From Allorhizobium sonneratiae (GTDB lineage: Bacteria; Pseudomonadota; Alphaproteobacteria; Rhizobiales; Rhizobiaceae): DNA of 64,000 bases. The position numbers and the translations under genes are program-made. Positions 1 through 7,603 of this stretch are shown here, in pieces. Location of the stretch: NCBI RefSeq assembly GCF_023700755.1, contig NZ_JAMKOJ010000005.1, positions 210,659 through 274,658 on the forward strand. Reading direction: 5' to 3'. The notes under the pieces were generated by a model. That model was given only the letters and a program-made list of their open reading frames with translations. It was not told where the DNA came from and searched no databases. Position 1 is the stretch's first letter. Each line of letters begins with the position of its first letter.

Positions 1-885
1 CGGCGTTTTGCCAAGCCTGTCGATGGCCTTCATATGGGCGGGCTCTGCCGAGACATGGCCGATCAGGCAGTGATCGAGCGCGGAAGGATTGGCCGCTTTC
101 AGGATCGCGGCGGCGGCGGTGGCGACATAGCCGTCGATCAGCACCGGAATGCGCTCGATGCGGGCGGCAAGGATGGCGCCCGCCATGGCGGCGATTTCAC
201 GCCCGCCGAGACGGCGCAGGATTTCGAGCGGGTCCGACAAATGATCCTTGTGAAAGGCGACGGCGGTTTTCACCGCATCGATCTTGCGTTGCAGAACTTC
301 ACCCTCGGAACCGGTCCCGGGGCCGACCCAGTCTTCCGCCGTGCCGCCGTAAAGCGCCAGATTGATCGCTGCGGCAATCGTGGTGTTGCCGATGCCCATT
401 TCACCAAGGCAGAGCAGATCTGTGCCGCCTGCAATCGCTTCCATGCCAAAGGCCATGGTGGCGGCACAGTCGCGCTCTGACAAGGCCGCCTCGACTGTGA
501 TGTCGCCGGTCGGGTAATCCAGCGCCAGATCGAAGATTTTCAGGCCGAGATCGTAAGTGGCGCAGATCTGGTTGATGGCGGCGCCGCCGGCGGCGAAATT
601 CTCCACCATCTGCTGGGTGACGGAGGGCGGGTAGGGCGTGATGCCATGTTTGGCCACGCCATGATTTCCGGCAAAGATGGCCACAAGCGGACGGTTGACG
701 GCGGGCGCACGTCCGGTCCATGCGGCAAGCCACATGGCGATTTCTTCCAGCCGTCCAAGCGAACCTGGCGGCTTGGTCAATTGCCGGTCTCTGGCGCGGG
801 CAGCGGCGAGCGCCGGCGTATCCGGGCCGGGAAGATCGCGGATCAGCGCGCGGAAATCGTCAAAGGGCAGGCCGGAAACACTCAT
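1..885 (-). CDS. cobT: Nicotinate-nucleotide-dimethylbenzimidazole phosphoribosyltransferase, 3' end cut by window
   Basis: CobT transfers phosphoribose from nicotinate mononucleotide to 5,6-dimethylbenzimidazole, giving alpha-ribazole phosphate for the lower ligand of cobalamin. The minus-strand frame is open from the ATG at 885 to the window edge: 295 codons against about 340 in the family, so roughly the last 40 residues are outside. The N-terminus carries the family segment LTKPPGSLGRLE, then AIFAGNHGVAKHGITPYP and the glycine-rich CLGEMGIGNTTIAAAINLAL near the middle. It is divergent from cobS, which acts on the product of this pathway branch. Family assignment is firm; no cobalamin riboswitch is visible in the 181 bases between the two genes. 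Confidence 0.93.
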   Translation of the reverse strand, partial: MSVSGLPFDDFRALIRDLPGPDTPALAAARARDRQLTKPPGSLGRLEEIAMWLAAWTGRAPAVNRPLVAIFAGNHGVAKHGITPYPPSVTQQMVENFAAGGAAINQICATYDLGLKIFDLALDYPTGDITVEAALSERDCAATMAFGMEAIAGGTDLLCLGEMGIGNTTIAAAINLALYGGTAEDWVGPGTGSEGEVLQRKIDAVKTAVAFHKDHLSDPLEILRRLGGREIAAMAGAILAARIERIPVLIDGYVATAAAAILKAANPSALDHCLIGHVSAEPAHMKAIDRLGKTP

Positions 886-1066
886 GGGCAGGCTTTCTGT
901 CGTTCATGCAAATGGTTTGGCCCTTCTTAACGGCAGGCTCCGTCTTCAACAACTAAAATCCGGCGAAGGACGTGACAAGCGCGTGATCCTCAGGTCTGTG
1001 GAAGAGGCAGGGCTTCAAATATAAAAGAAACAGTCTATCTATGCAGAAAATGGATAGGATATCTTC

Positions 1067-1849
1067 GTGCTCGACCTTGGCGCTTTCATTCAGGATCTGG
1101 CCCGCTCCATCGGCTTCTTGAGCAGGTTGCCGGTGTCGGCGCGGTTTTTCGATGGTCATTCCGGCGAGATGAGCCGCACGCCGCGCGCCTTTCCGCTGGC
1201 GGGTGCGGTGATTGCCGCCCCTGCCGGTCTGGTGCTGGCGCTGTCTGTCGGCCTTGGGGCGAGTGCGACGCTTTCTGCCTTTCTGGCAGTGGCCAGTCAG
1301 GTTCTTTTGACCGGCGCCCTGCATGAAGATGGTCTGGCCGATACCGCCGATGGTTTCGGCAGCCACGACCGGGAAAAAGCGCTGACCATCATGAAGGACA
1401 GCCACATCGGCACCTACGGCGTTCTGGCACTGATCTTGAGCATTGGCATTCGCGTGTCGGCGCTGGCGGCGCTTATCAATGCCCTGCCGCCTATGCAGGT
1501 TGCGCTCATCATGATCGGGGTTGCGGCAGGCAGCCGGGCAATGATGGTCTGGCACTGGCGCAGCCTGCCGCCGGCTCGCCCCGGCGGGCTTGCCGCCTCG
1601 CTCGGCCAGCCGGAAGAGGGCACGATGTATGCCGCACTCTTTCTCGGCCTCCTGATCTTCACGCTGGCGATTGCCCCTTTTGCCATGCTGCACGCTCCTG
1701 CGGCGGCGCTGATCTTTTCCACCGCCGCCATTTTTGGTTTTAACCGGCTGATCCTGAAGCGGCTTGGCGGCCAGACGGGTGATACGATCGGCGCCTGCCA
1801 GCAGATATGCGAGATCGTGGCGCTGGCCAGCCTCTCCATGACATTGTAA
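1067..1849 (+). CDS. cobS: Adenosylcobinamide-GDP ribazoletransferase (cobalamin synthase)
   Basis: CobS is an integral membrane enzyme that joins adenosylcobinamide-GDP to alpha-ribazole (or its phosphate) in the last steps of cobalamin assembly. The 260-residue protein matches the family length, starts with the typical FLSRLPV segment and has the metal-binding HEDGLADTADGFG motif near residues 86-98, followed by several hydrophobic helices. The start is GTG: an in-frame TAG at 1055 leaves no earlier choice, and nearby ATGs are out of frame. An AGGAT lies about 10 bases upstream. It may be co-transcribed with the DUF1289 and protease genes that follow within 15 bases. Confidence 0.94.
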   Translation: MLDLGAFIQDLARSIGFLSRLPVSARFFDGHSGEMSRTPRAFPLAGAVIAAPAGLVLALSVGLGASATLSAFLAVASQVLLTGALHEDGLADTADGFGSHDREKALTIMKDSHIGTYGVLALILSIGIRVSALAALINALPPMQVALIMIGVAAGSRAMMVWHWRSLPPARPGGLAASLGQPEEGTMYAALFLGLLIFTLAIAPFAMLHAPAAALIFSTAAIFGFNRLILKRLGGQTGDTIGACQQICEIVALASLSMTL

Positions 1850-1861
1850 GCTGCCATAAGC

Positions 1862-2050
1862 ATGGAAAAATCTCTCGAATCCCCCGAATCCCCCTGTACC
1901 GGCATTTGCACCCTCGATGCGAAAGGGGCCTTCTGCCTTGGATGCCGAAGGACTTTGAGCGAGATTGCCGGATGGTCCGGCTTTTCGGCTGAGGAAAGGC
2001 GCGCGGTCATCAGCAGGCTTGCATCCCGTGGGGCAAGGGAAGGAAACTGA
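1862..2050 (+). CDS. DUF1289 small cysteine-rich protein
   Basis: A 62-residue protein of the DUF1289 family, common in proteobacteria and of unknown function. Four cysteines in two pairs (positions 12, 16, 25, 28: CTGIC and CLGC) suggest a small metal site, followed by the family pattern CRRTLSEIAGW. It begins 12 bases after the cobS stop and ends two bases before the next gene, so it is probably part of one transcript. The metal is not known; zinc or iron-sulfur is inference. Confidence 0.85.
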   Translation: MEKSLESPESPCTGICTLDAKGAFCLGCRRTLSEIAGWSGFSAEERRAVISRLASRGAREGN

Positions 2051-2052
2051 GC

Positions 2053-2751
2053 ATGCGTCTTGCCGTTGTTCTTGCCATTCTGCTCTTCGGTCTTGCGGCG
2101 CTCATGTTGATGGGGCAGGGCGACCGGACCCTCGGCCTTGCCAATGACGATTTTGGCAATCTGATCTTTCTCCTGCCCTTTGCCTTTGTCATAGCCTCCG
2201 GCATCGTCGTCAGCCGGGCCAATCTGGGGCGCAATCTGCGCTTTCTGGCGGCCTGGGTGCTAATCGGGCTTGTCGTGGTGACCGGCTATGTCTATCGAGA
2301 CGATGCTCAGGCTGTGGGCAACAGAGTTCTCGGGGCGATCCTGCCGGATTACGCCATCAGCAGCAAAACTGCCGATGGGCAGGCGATGGCGATCCTGAAC
2401 AGAAATCGCAACGGCCATTTCGTGACCTCTGTTGATATTGACGGGACTCATCTGAAGATGATGATCGATACCGGGGCAAGCGCCGTGGTGCTGAGCGCCG
2501 AAGAGGCTTCCCGCCTCGGCATTGATACATCCAGCCTGCACTACACCGTGACCGTCAGCACCGCCAATGGCAATGCGCTGGCGGCACCGGTCGTATTGAA
2601 GGCGGTTTCCGTTGGCCCGATCGAGCGCAAAAATGTCCGTGCGCTGGTGACGCAGCCCGGCAGGTTGAGCCAGGGCCTGCTCGGCATGAGCTACCTTTCC
2701 ACCCTCGACAGCGTACAGATCCGCGGCGATGAATTGCGGCTGATCGATTAG
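2053..2751 (+). CDS. Membrane-anchored retropepsin-like aspartic protease (TIGR02281 type)
   Basis: A 232-residue protein with two or three hydrophobic segments in its first 80 residues, then a soluble domain with the single-chain aspartic protease motif MIDTGASAVVLS (about residues 137-148) and the second family segment LLGMSYLSTLD near the C-terminus. This matches the clan AA family TIGR02281, often seen near the DUF1289 gene in Rhizobiales. The catalytic Asp-Thr-Gly is intact; such proteins act as dimers. Targets are unknown. The start at 2053 follows a GGAA-containing site two bases beyond the upstream stop, pointing to coupling. Confidence 0.85.
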   Translation: MRLAVVLAILLFGLAALMLMGQGDRTLGLANDDFGNLIFLLPFAFVIASGIVVSRANLGRNLRFLAAWVLIGLVVVTGYVYRDDAQAVGNRVLGAILPDYAISSKTADGQAMAILNRNRNGHFVTSVDIDGTHLKMMIDTGASAVVLSAEEASRLGIDTSSLHYTVTVSTANGNALAAPVVLKAVSVGPIERKNVRALVTQPGRLSQGLLGMSYLSTLDSVQIRGDELRLID

Positions 2752-3276
2752 CAGGTTGTTGATCCGGCAATGAACGATGATGCGTTAAGGCACCAAACGC
2801 AAATCACTGTTGCGTCTTGCCTTGTTTTCAATTTTTACAATCCATTGACAAGCCGGTCGAAAGCCATCAAAGAGACCGCCGTACCGACGGATCCTGACGA
2901 ATAGTGATGGCAAGCCCTGTCGTTACCCGGGTGAATCCGGCTAAAGGCTCACGCTTTTGTCTTGAGCTTGTTTTGTTCCGACACAAGTTTTAAATGTTCT
3001 CGATTTGTTTATGTTTTCTCTCGGGTTTTTCCCAGATAAGACCTGTGAATTCCTGTGGATAACTTTGCGCTTTCGATGAGCAATATTGCGTTTTTCGTCA
3101 GAGATTTCTCCGTCGCGTCATTCAATCGCCTGAAATCTGGCCGAACCGATTCGATCTGTCATGCGGAGTGATCTTTGAGGCTTTAAAAACGCCTGACGCG
3201 CAAGGTGCAGGCGTTGGATTTGCGCTTGGGAATCATGCCATAAGACGGGCTATCTACAGACTGGGAGATGAAAGGA
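2752..3276. other. Gene-free stretch upstream of the mechanosensitive channel gene
   Basis: No convincing gene lies here. A perfect single DnaA-box 9-mer (TGTGGATAA) is at 3054-3062 but is not part of a cluster, so it is not evidence of an origin. An inverted repeat AACGCCTG / CAGGCGTT (3188-3195 and 3208-3215, 12-base loop) would form a hairpin in the 5' leader of the downstream gene. The stretch 2990-3050 is rich in T and likely contains the promoter, which I cannot place with confidence. Confidence 0.4.
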
Positions 3277-5796
3277 ATGCAGGTGGCAAGACGGCGGCAC
3301 GGGTGGCGTGGTCAGGTGCCAATCCTGATGAATTTTATCGCCCGTTGTTTTGTTGGCTTGGCACGTCGTGCAAGCAGCGCCGGAGCTTTGACGCTGCTGA
3401 TGCTTTTTCTTGCAGGTGGCGTGGTCAGTCCGCTTTTGTCCGTTCCGGTCGCCTTGGCGCAGACGTCCTCGCAGGCAAGCCTGTTTGCTGCTGACGACCC
3501 GGTGTCGAAAGCGCCCGCGCAGCTCGATACAATCCGCAGCACGCTGGACAGCATCGCCACCGATCTCAAGGGGATGAGCGATAATGACCGGGAACTGATC
3601 GGAGCGAAATCCCGGCTTGACGATGCGATGGCCGATCTCATCACATTGAAATCATCTCTTTCTCCACGGCTGGACGATCTGACCAGCCGGCTCACTGAAC
3701 TGGGCAATCCGCCAAAGGATGGCCAGCCAGAGGCCGCCGATGTCACCGCCCAGCGTAACAAGCTGACGGCTCAGAAGGGGCAGGTGGTGTCGCTTCTCAG
3801 CCGTATCGATGATCTGACGAAGGCCGATAACGATCTGGAGACGAATATCTCCACCATGCGGCGGGAATTGTTCACCCGCGAACTTTTCGCCCATGCCGAT
3901 GTCTCGATCGATACCATGACGACGGCGGTGAAAGCGGTTGGTCCGCTTTACGCCCAGTTTGCAGCCATGGTGGGAAGCTGGGTCGGCTTCGTCTGGTATT
4001 TCAAGCGCATTTCTCTGGCATCGGCTCTTCTGGTTTCGCTGGTAATGATGCTGGGGCTCAGGTTCATCCTGCATCAGATCTTCGGGCCGATGATCGCGCG
4101 GGCGCGGTTGGAGGAAAAGCCTTCTTATATGAGCCGGTTTTCGCTGGCATTCTGGGTGACGGTGGTGCCCTCCGTGGCGCTGGGCTTCTTCCTCATCGCC
4201 AGCTTCTTTCTGCTGGATGCCTTCAATGTGCTGCGCTCCGATATCAGGCCGGTTCTGGCCTCGGTCTTCGGGGTGATCGTCACGATTTTCTTTTCCGCCC
4301 GGCTTGCCGTTGTCGTGTTCAATCCCAAACAGCCCAAATGGCGGCTTGTGCGGGTGTCGGATCGTGGCGCAAGAGGGTTGGCGGCCGCCTTTGTCGCGAT
4401 GACGATCATCAATGGCTTCGATTATGTCTTCGGGGTCATCACCAGTGTCGCCGGCGGCCCGGTCGATCTTGCCGTTCTGCGTGGCTTCGTGTCCTCCTGT
4501 CTCGTCGGCCTGATTTTGCTGATCATCTCCTTTACCAAGCCGCTGATGCCGAAAGAGGATGATCCGCCTGGCGTGAAGGGACGGCCATGGTCACGCAAGA
4601 CACTGGTTCTTTTGCATATTTTTGGCTTTGGAATCGTTTTCGCCGCCTTGATCGGTTATGTCGGTCTGGCGAAATTTATAGCCAACCAGATCATTCTCAC
4701 TGGCGGCATGATTGCGCTCATCTATATCGGCATTCGCTCCGGCAAGGCCGTGTCCGAGCGGGACCGCTTTGCCGAGACCACGGTTGGCCGTTATTTGCAG
4801 CGCCGGTTCGACGCAGGACCTGTGGCGCTTGATCAGTTGGGCATTGCCGCAGGCTTGGTCATCTATCTGGTGGCGCTGATGGTAGGGCTGCCGCTGATCC
4901 TTCTGTCTTGGGGATTTCAGCCACTCGATATCCGGCTTCTGATGTATAATTTCGTCACCGAAATCAAAATCGGTGGCATCAGCATTTCCGTAGTCGGCAT
5001 TGCCGGCGGCATTCTGCTGTTCATTCTGGGGCTGATTGTTACGCGCTGGCTGGAAAAATGGCTGGATGGCACCGTCATGGCGCGGGCTCAGGTCGATTCT
5101 GGCGTGCGCAATTCCATCCGCACCGTGGTTGGCTATGTCGGAGCGTCACTTGCAGGCGTCATCAGTCTTTCGGCGGCGGGTATCAACCTGTCCAACCTGG
5201 CTCTTGTGGCTGGTGCGCTGTCAGTCGGTATCGGTTTCGGCCTGCAGAATATCGTCTCGAATTTCGTTTCCGGTCTGATCCTTCTGGTTGAGCGCCCCTT
5301 CAAGGTGGGTGACTGGGTCGCTACCGGTACGACCGAAGGCTTTGTGCGCCGCATCAATGTCCGCGCCACCGAGATTGAAACGTTCCAGCGGCAAACAATC
5401 ATTGTGCCGAATTCGGAGCTGATCAACGCCGCCGTCGGTAACTGGACCCACCGCAACACGCTGGGCCGCGTCGATGTGAAGATCGGCGTCAGCTATGACA
5501 GCGATCCGACTCATGTGATGCGGGTGTTGCAAGAGGCCGCGGCAACCTATGAAGGCGTCTTGCGCAATCCGGAACCTTTCGTCATCTTCCAGAATTTTGG
5601 CAATTCCTCGCTGGATTTTCAGCTCTGCTTCTTCATCGGCGATGTGTTGAATGCGCTATCGATCAAAAATGGCGTGCGTGTGCGCATTTTCGAGCGGTTC
5701 CGTGAGGAAGGGATCGAAATTCCCTTCCCCAGACAGGATCTTACCGTGACGATGGTGCGTCCGCCCGAAACACCTCCGGACAGCGTGCCACTGTAA
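3277..5796 (+). CDS. Large MscS-family mechanosensitive channel with DUF3772 periplasmic domain
   Basis: An inner-membrane protein of about 839 residues in the MscS superfamily, which opens under membrane tension to release solutes in osmotic downshift. After a signal sequence ending near VALAQ comes a helical, probably coiled-coil periplasmic region (DUF3772 type, about residues 50-210), a series of hydrophobic segments, and the C-terminal MscS core. The pore helix region LVAGALSVGIGFGLQNIVSN and the beta domain with IIVPNSELINAAVGNWT are clear. It is about three times as long as E. coli MscS, like MscK/MscM-type channels. The ATG at 3277 is preferred to that at 3268 because GGGAG (3263-3267) is at the right distance only from the former. 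Confidence 0.9.
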   Translation: MQVARRRHGWRGQVPILMNFIARCFVGLARRASSAGALTLLMLFLAGGVVSPLLSVPVALAQTSSQASLFAADDPVSKAPAQLDTIRSTLDSIATDLKGMSDNDRELIGAKSRLDDAMADLITLKSSLSPRLDDLTSRLTELGNPPKDGQPEAADVTAQRNKLTAQKGQVVSLLSRIDDLTKADNDLETNISTMRRELFTRELFAHADVSIDTMTTAVKAVGPLYAQFAAMVGSWVGFVWYFKRISLASALLVSLVMMLGLRFILHQIFGPMIARARLEEKPSYMSRFSLAFWVTVVPSVALGFFLIASFFLLDAFNVLRSDIRPVLASVFGVIVTIFFSARLAVVVFNPKQPKWRLVRVSDRGARGLAAAFVAMTIINGFDYVFGVITSVAGGPVDLAVLRGFVSSCLVGLILLIISFTKPLMPKEDDPPGVKGRPWSRKTLVLLHIFGFGIVFAALIGYVGLAKFIANQIILTGGMIALIYIGIRSGKAVSERDRFAETTVGRYLQRRFDAGPVALDQLGIAAGLVIYLVALMVGLPLILLSWGFQPLDIRLLMYNFVTEIKIGGISISVVGIAGGILLFILGLIVTRWLEKWLDGTVMARAQVDSGVRNSIRTVVGYVGASLAGVISLSAAGINLSNLALVAGALSVGIGFGLQNIVSNFVSGLILLVERPFKVGDWVATGTTEGFVRRINVRATEIETFQRQTIIVPNSELINAAVGNWTHRNTLGRVDVKIGVSYDSDPTHVMRVLQEAAATYEGVLRNPEPFVIFQNFGNSSLDFQLCFFIGDVLNALSIKNGVRVRIFERFREEGIEIPFPRQDLTVTMVRPPETPPDSVPL

Positions 5797-5800
5797 ACAT

Positions 5801-6595
5801 TCAACCGGCGATGACCGTGATCATCGCCATATCGAGCATGAAGGAACCATCGGCCTCGATGGCGAAATGTCGGGTCACATCCTTGGATGCGGCCTGTTGC
5901 AGCGCGCGGATGGCTGCCACCAGATGCGGTGGCGTCCGCATGCGCGCCGTCCAGACATCGAATTCCATCTTCACCCGAAAGCGCATCAGCGACTCTTCGA
6001 TAAAGCCAGAGCGTTCCAGCATGGCGCCCCATTCGCTAAGGCGATAATTGCGCACATGCGATGTGTCACGCAAAAGTTCAATTGCCTGCAAATGCGTGTC
6101 GAGCAGGGGGTGGGCCGGTGCAACGACATCGATGAACACGGCTTTCGACCCCGGCTTCAGCACGCGATGCGCCTCGCGCAAACCGGCTTCCGCCTGGTGC
6201 CAGTGATGGGTGGTGTAGCGACAGGCAAGAAAATCGAAATGGCCGTCATCAAAGGGCAGGCTGCTGGCAGAGGCTTTGACTGTGTTGAGATTGTCAAAGC
6301 CTTTTTCTTGCGCTGCGGTCTGCACGGCGGCCAGCATATCGTCTGACAGGTCCACGGCCGTTACCTGAGTGCAATGAGGAGCAAGCGTATAGGAAACATG
6401 GCCGCCACCGCAGCCGAGATCGAGAGCATTTTGTGGTCGCAGCATTTGGCTCATCTCACTCAGCGCCGCAAGGTCAACCCCCGTCGCATGGACCTGGCTT
6501 GTGACATAGGAAGCGGATTTTGAACCAAATTGCGAACGCACGTTCTGGTCGTGGCTTGCATCTTGAGAAAATTGTCTGTCGGTTGGTGTCTGCAT
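5801..6595 (-). CDS. Class I SAM-dependent methyltransferase (UbiE/BioC-like)
   Basis: A soluble methyltransferase of about 264 residues. The SAM-binding motif I NALDLGCGGGHVSYTL, motif II VTAVDLSD, and the later LPFDDGHFDFLACRYTTHHW segment are all present, typical of methyltransferase domain 11 proteins; the substrate cannot be read from sequence. The ATG at 6595 is chosen over 6637 because AGGAC lies just upstream. It converges on the channel gene with four bases between stops and is divergent from the HTH regulator, with shared CTGTTA repeats in the spacer, so regulation by that neighbour is likely. Confidence 0.85.
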   Translation of the reverse strand: MQTPTDRQFSQDASHDQNVRSQFGSKSASYVTSQVHATGVDLAALSEMSQMLRPQNALDLGCGGGHVSYTLAPHCTQVTAVDLSDDMLAAVQTAAQEKGFDNLNTVKASASSLPFDDGHFDFLACRYTTHHWHQAEAGLREAHRVLKPGSKAVFIDVVAPAHPLLDTHLQAIELLRDTSHVRNYRLSEWGAMLERSGFIEESLMRFRVKMEFDVWTARMRTPPHLVAAIRALQQAASKDVTRHFAIEADGSFMLDMAMITVIAG

Positions 6596-6605
6596 GATCT
6601 TTGTC

Positions 6606-6678
6606 CTGTTAGGATGAACATCGCCAGCATGACGCAAATTTATGCTGTTACAAGATGAGTAGTTATCCTGTTATAAAA
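6606..6678. promoter_or_regulatory. Triple CTGTTA direct repeat in divergent promoter region
   Basis: The spacer between the methyltransferase and the HTH regulator holds three direct copies of CTGTTA at 6606, 6645 and 6669; the last two extend to CTGTTACAAG and CTGTTATAAA and are 24 bases apart. This spacing and placement suit an operator bound by the adjacent regulator. The last copy overlaps the upstream candidate start codon of the regulator, which favours the downstream ATG at 6685. Confidence 0.4.
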
Positions 6679-6684
6679 GTTGCT

Positions 6685-7455
6685 ATGCTGGATTCCGAAC
6701 AAAGACGGTTGCTTGGTGAATTCGTCCGGGCGCATCGTGAAAAATTGCCACCTGTTACGGTTGGGCGTCGACGCACGCCCGGTTTGCGGCGTGAAGAGCT
6801 GGCTGAAAAAGCCGGGATCAGCGCAACATGGTGCGCATGGATCGAGCAGGGACGACAGGTTCAGGCATCCGCGCAGGCGCTCTCCCGGCTTGCGGAAGCT
6901 TTGGAACTGACGCGGGCAGAGCGCGCCTATCTGTTCGAGCTTGCCGACCGGCGCGATCCCGATATCGAAACCAGCGCGCCGGTCATGGAGGCGCCTGCCT
7001 CTTTGACGGCCGCGGTCGCCGCCATGCCGCATCCCTCCTATGCGCTGGATCGTTACTGGAACGCCTGTTGCTGGAATTCCGCTGCAGCGAGCCTCTTTCC
7101 CGACTGGCTGGGAGACAAAGTCAAGGAACGCAATCTGCTGCGTTATGTCTTTCTCGATCCGGTCGCTCCGCTGGTGATCGTGGACTGGCAGGAGCGCGCG
7201 TTGCGTCTGCTGGCCGAATTTCGCGCTGATTTCAGCCATTCCTCAAGTGATTACAACATCCGGAAGCTGGTCGATATGCTGCGTGGTGAAAGCGCGATAT
7301 TTAATCAGGGATGGCAGGAACAGACCGTGCTGGAGCGCGAAGGTGGCGAACGTGCCTTTCGTCACCCTGAGCGCGGTTTTCTGCGTTATCGCCAGTTCAA
7401 TTTTCGTCCGGTCGAGCGCAGCGATTACAAACTCGTGATGCTGTTTCCGCTGTAA
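6685..7455 (+). CDS. HTH transcriptional regulator with MmyB-like ligand-binding domain
   Basis: A regulator of about 256 residues: an N-terminal XRE-type helix-turn-helix (about residues 8-75, with RTPGLRREELAEKAGIS) followed by the MmyB-like domain (about residues 85-250, with YALDRYWNACCWNSAAASLF), a PAS-like fold thought to bind a fatty-acid-like ligand. Members commonly control a divergent enzyme gene, here the methyltransferase. The ATG at 6685 gives the usual N-terminus LDSEQRRLLGEFVRAHRE; an ATG at 6655 would add ten residues and overlap the repeat region. Confidence 0.88.
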   Translation: MLDSEQRRLLGEFVRAHREKLPPVTVGRRRTPGLRREELAEKAGISATWCAWIEQGRQVQASAQALSRLAEALELTRAERAYLFELADRRDPDIETSAPVMEAPASLTAAVAAMPHPSYALDRYWNACCWNSAAASLFPDWLGDKVKERNLLRYVFLDPVAPLVIVDWQERALRLLAEFRADFSHSSSDYNIRKLVDMLRGESAIFNQGWQEQTVLEREGGERAFRHPERGFLRYRQFNFRPVERSDYKLVMLFPL

Positions 7456-7603
7456 AACAGATAAAGCAGTCCACGTCGCGTCAACCCATTCTCATGTCGC
7501 AAACGGGCGGCAAGCGGGCGGCGCACTTGATCATAGTTCATTCCACACGATTACGGTCGGGGACGTTCTCCTGCCGTTCAGCGCTTCACACAGGGGAATG
7601 TTC

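Noticed and set aside
886..1066. Possible cobalamin riboswitch between cobT and cobS
   Set aside because: The spacer is short and has no B12-box-like core; nothing to support it.
3054..3062. Perfect DnaA box, possible replication origin
   Set aside because: Only one box, no cluster, no A+T-rich unwinding repeats and none of the usual origin neighbours.
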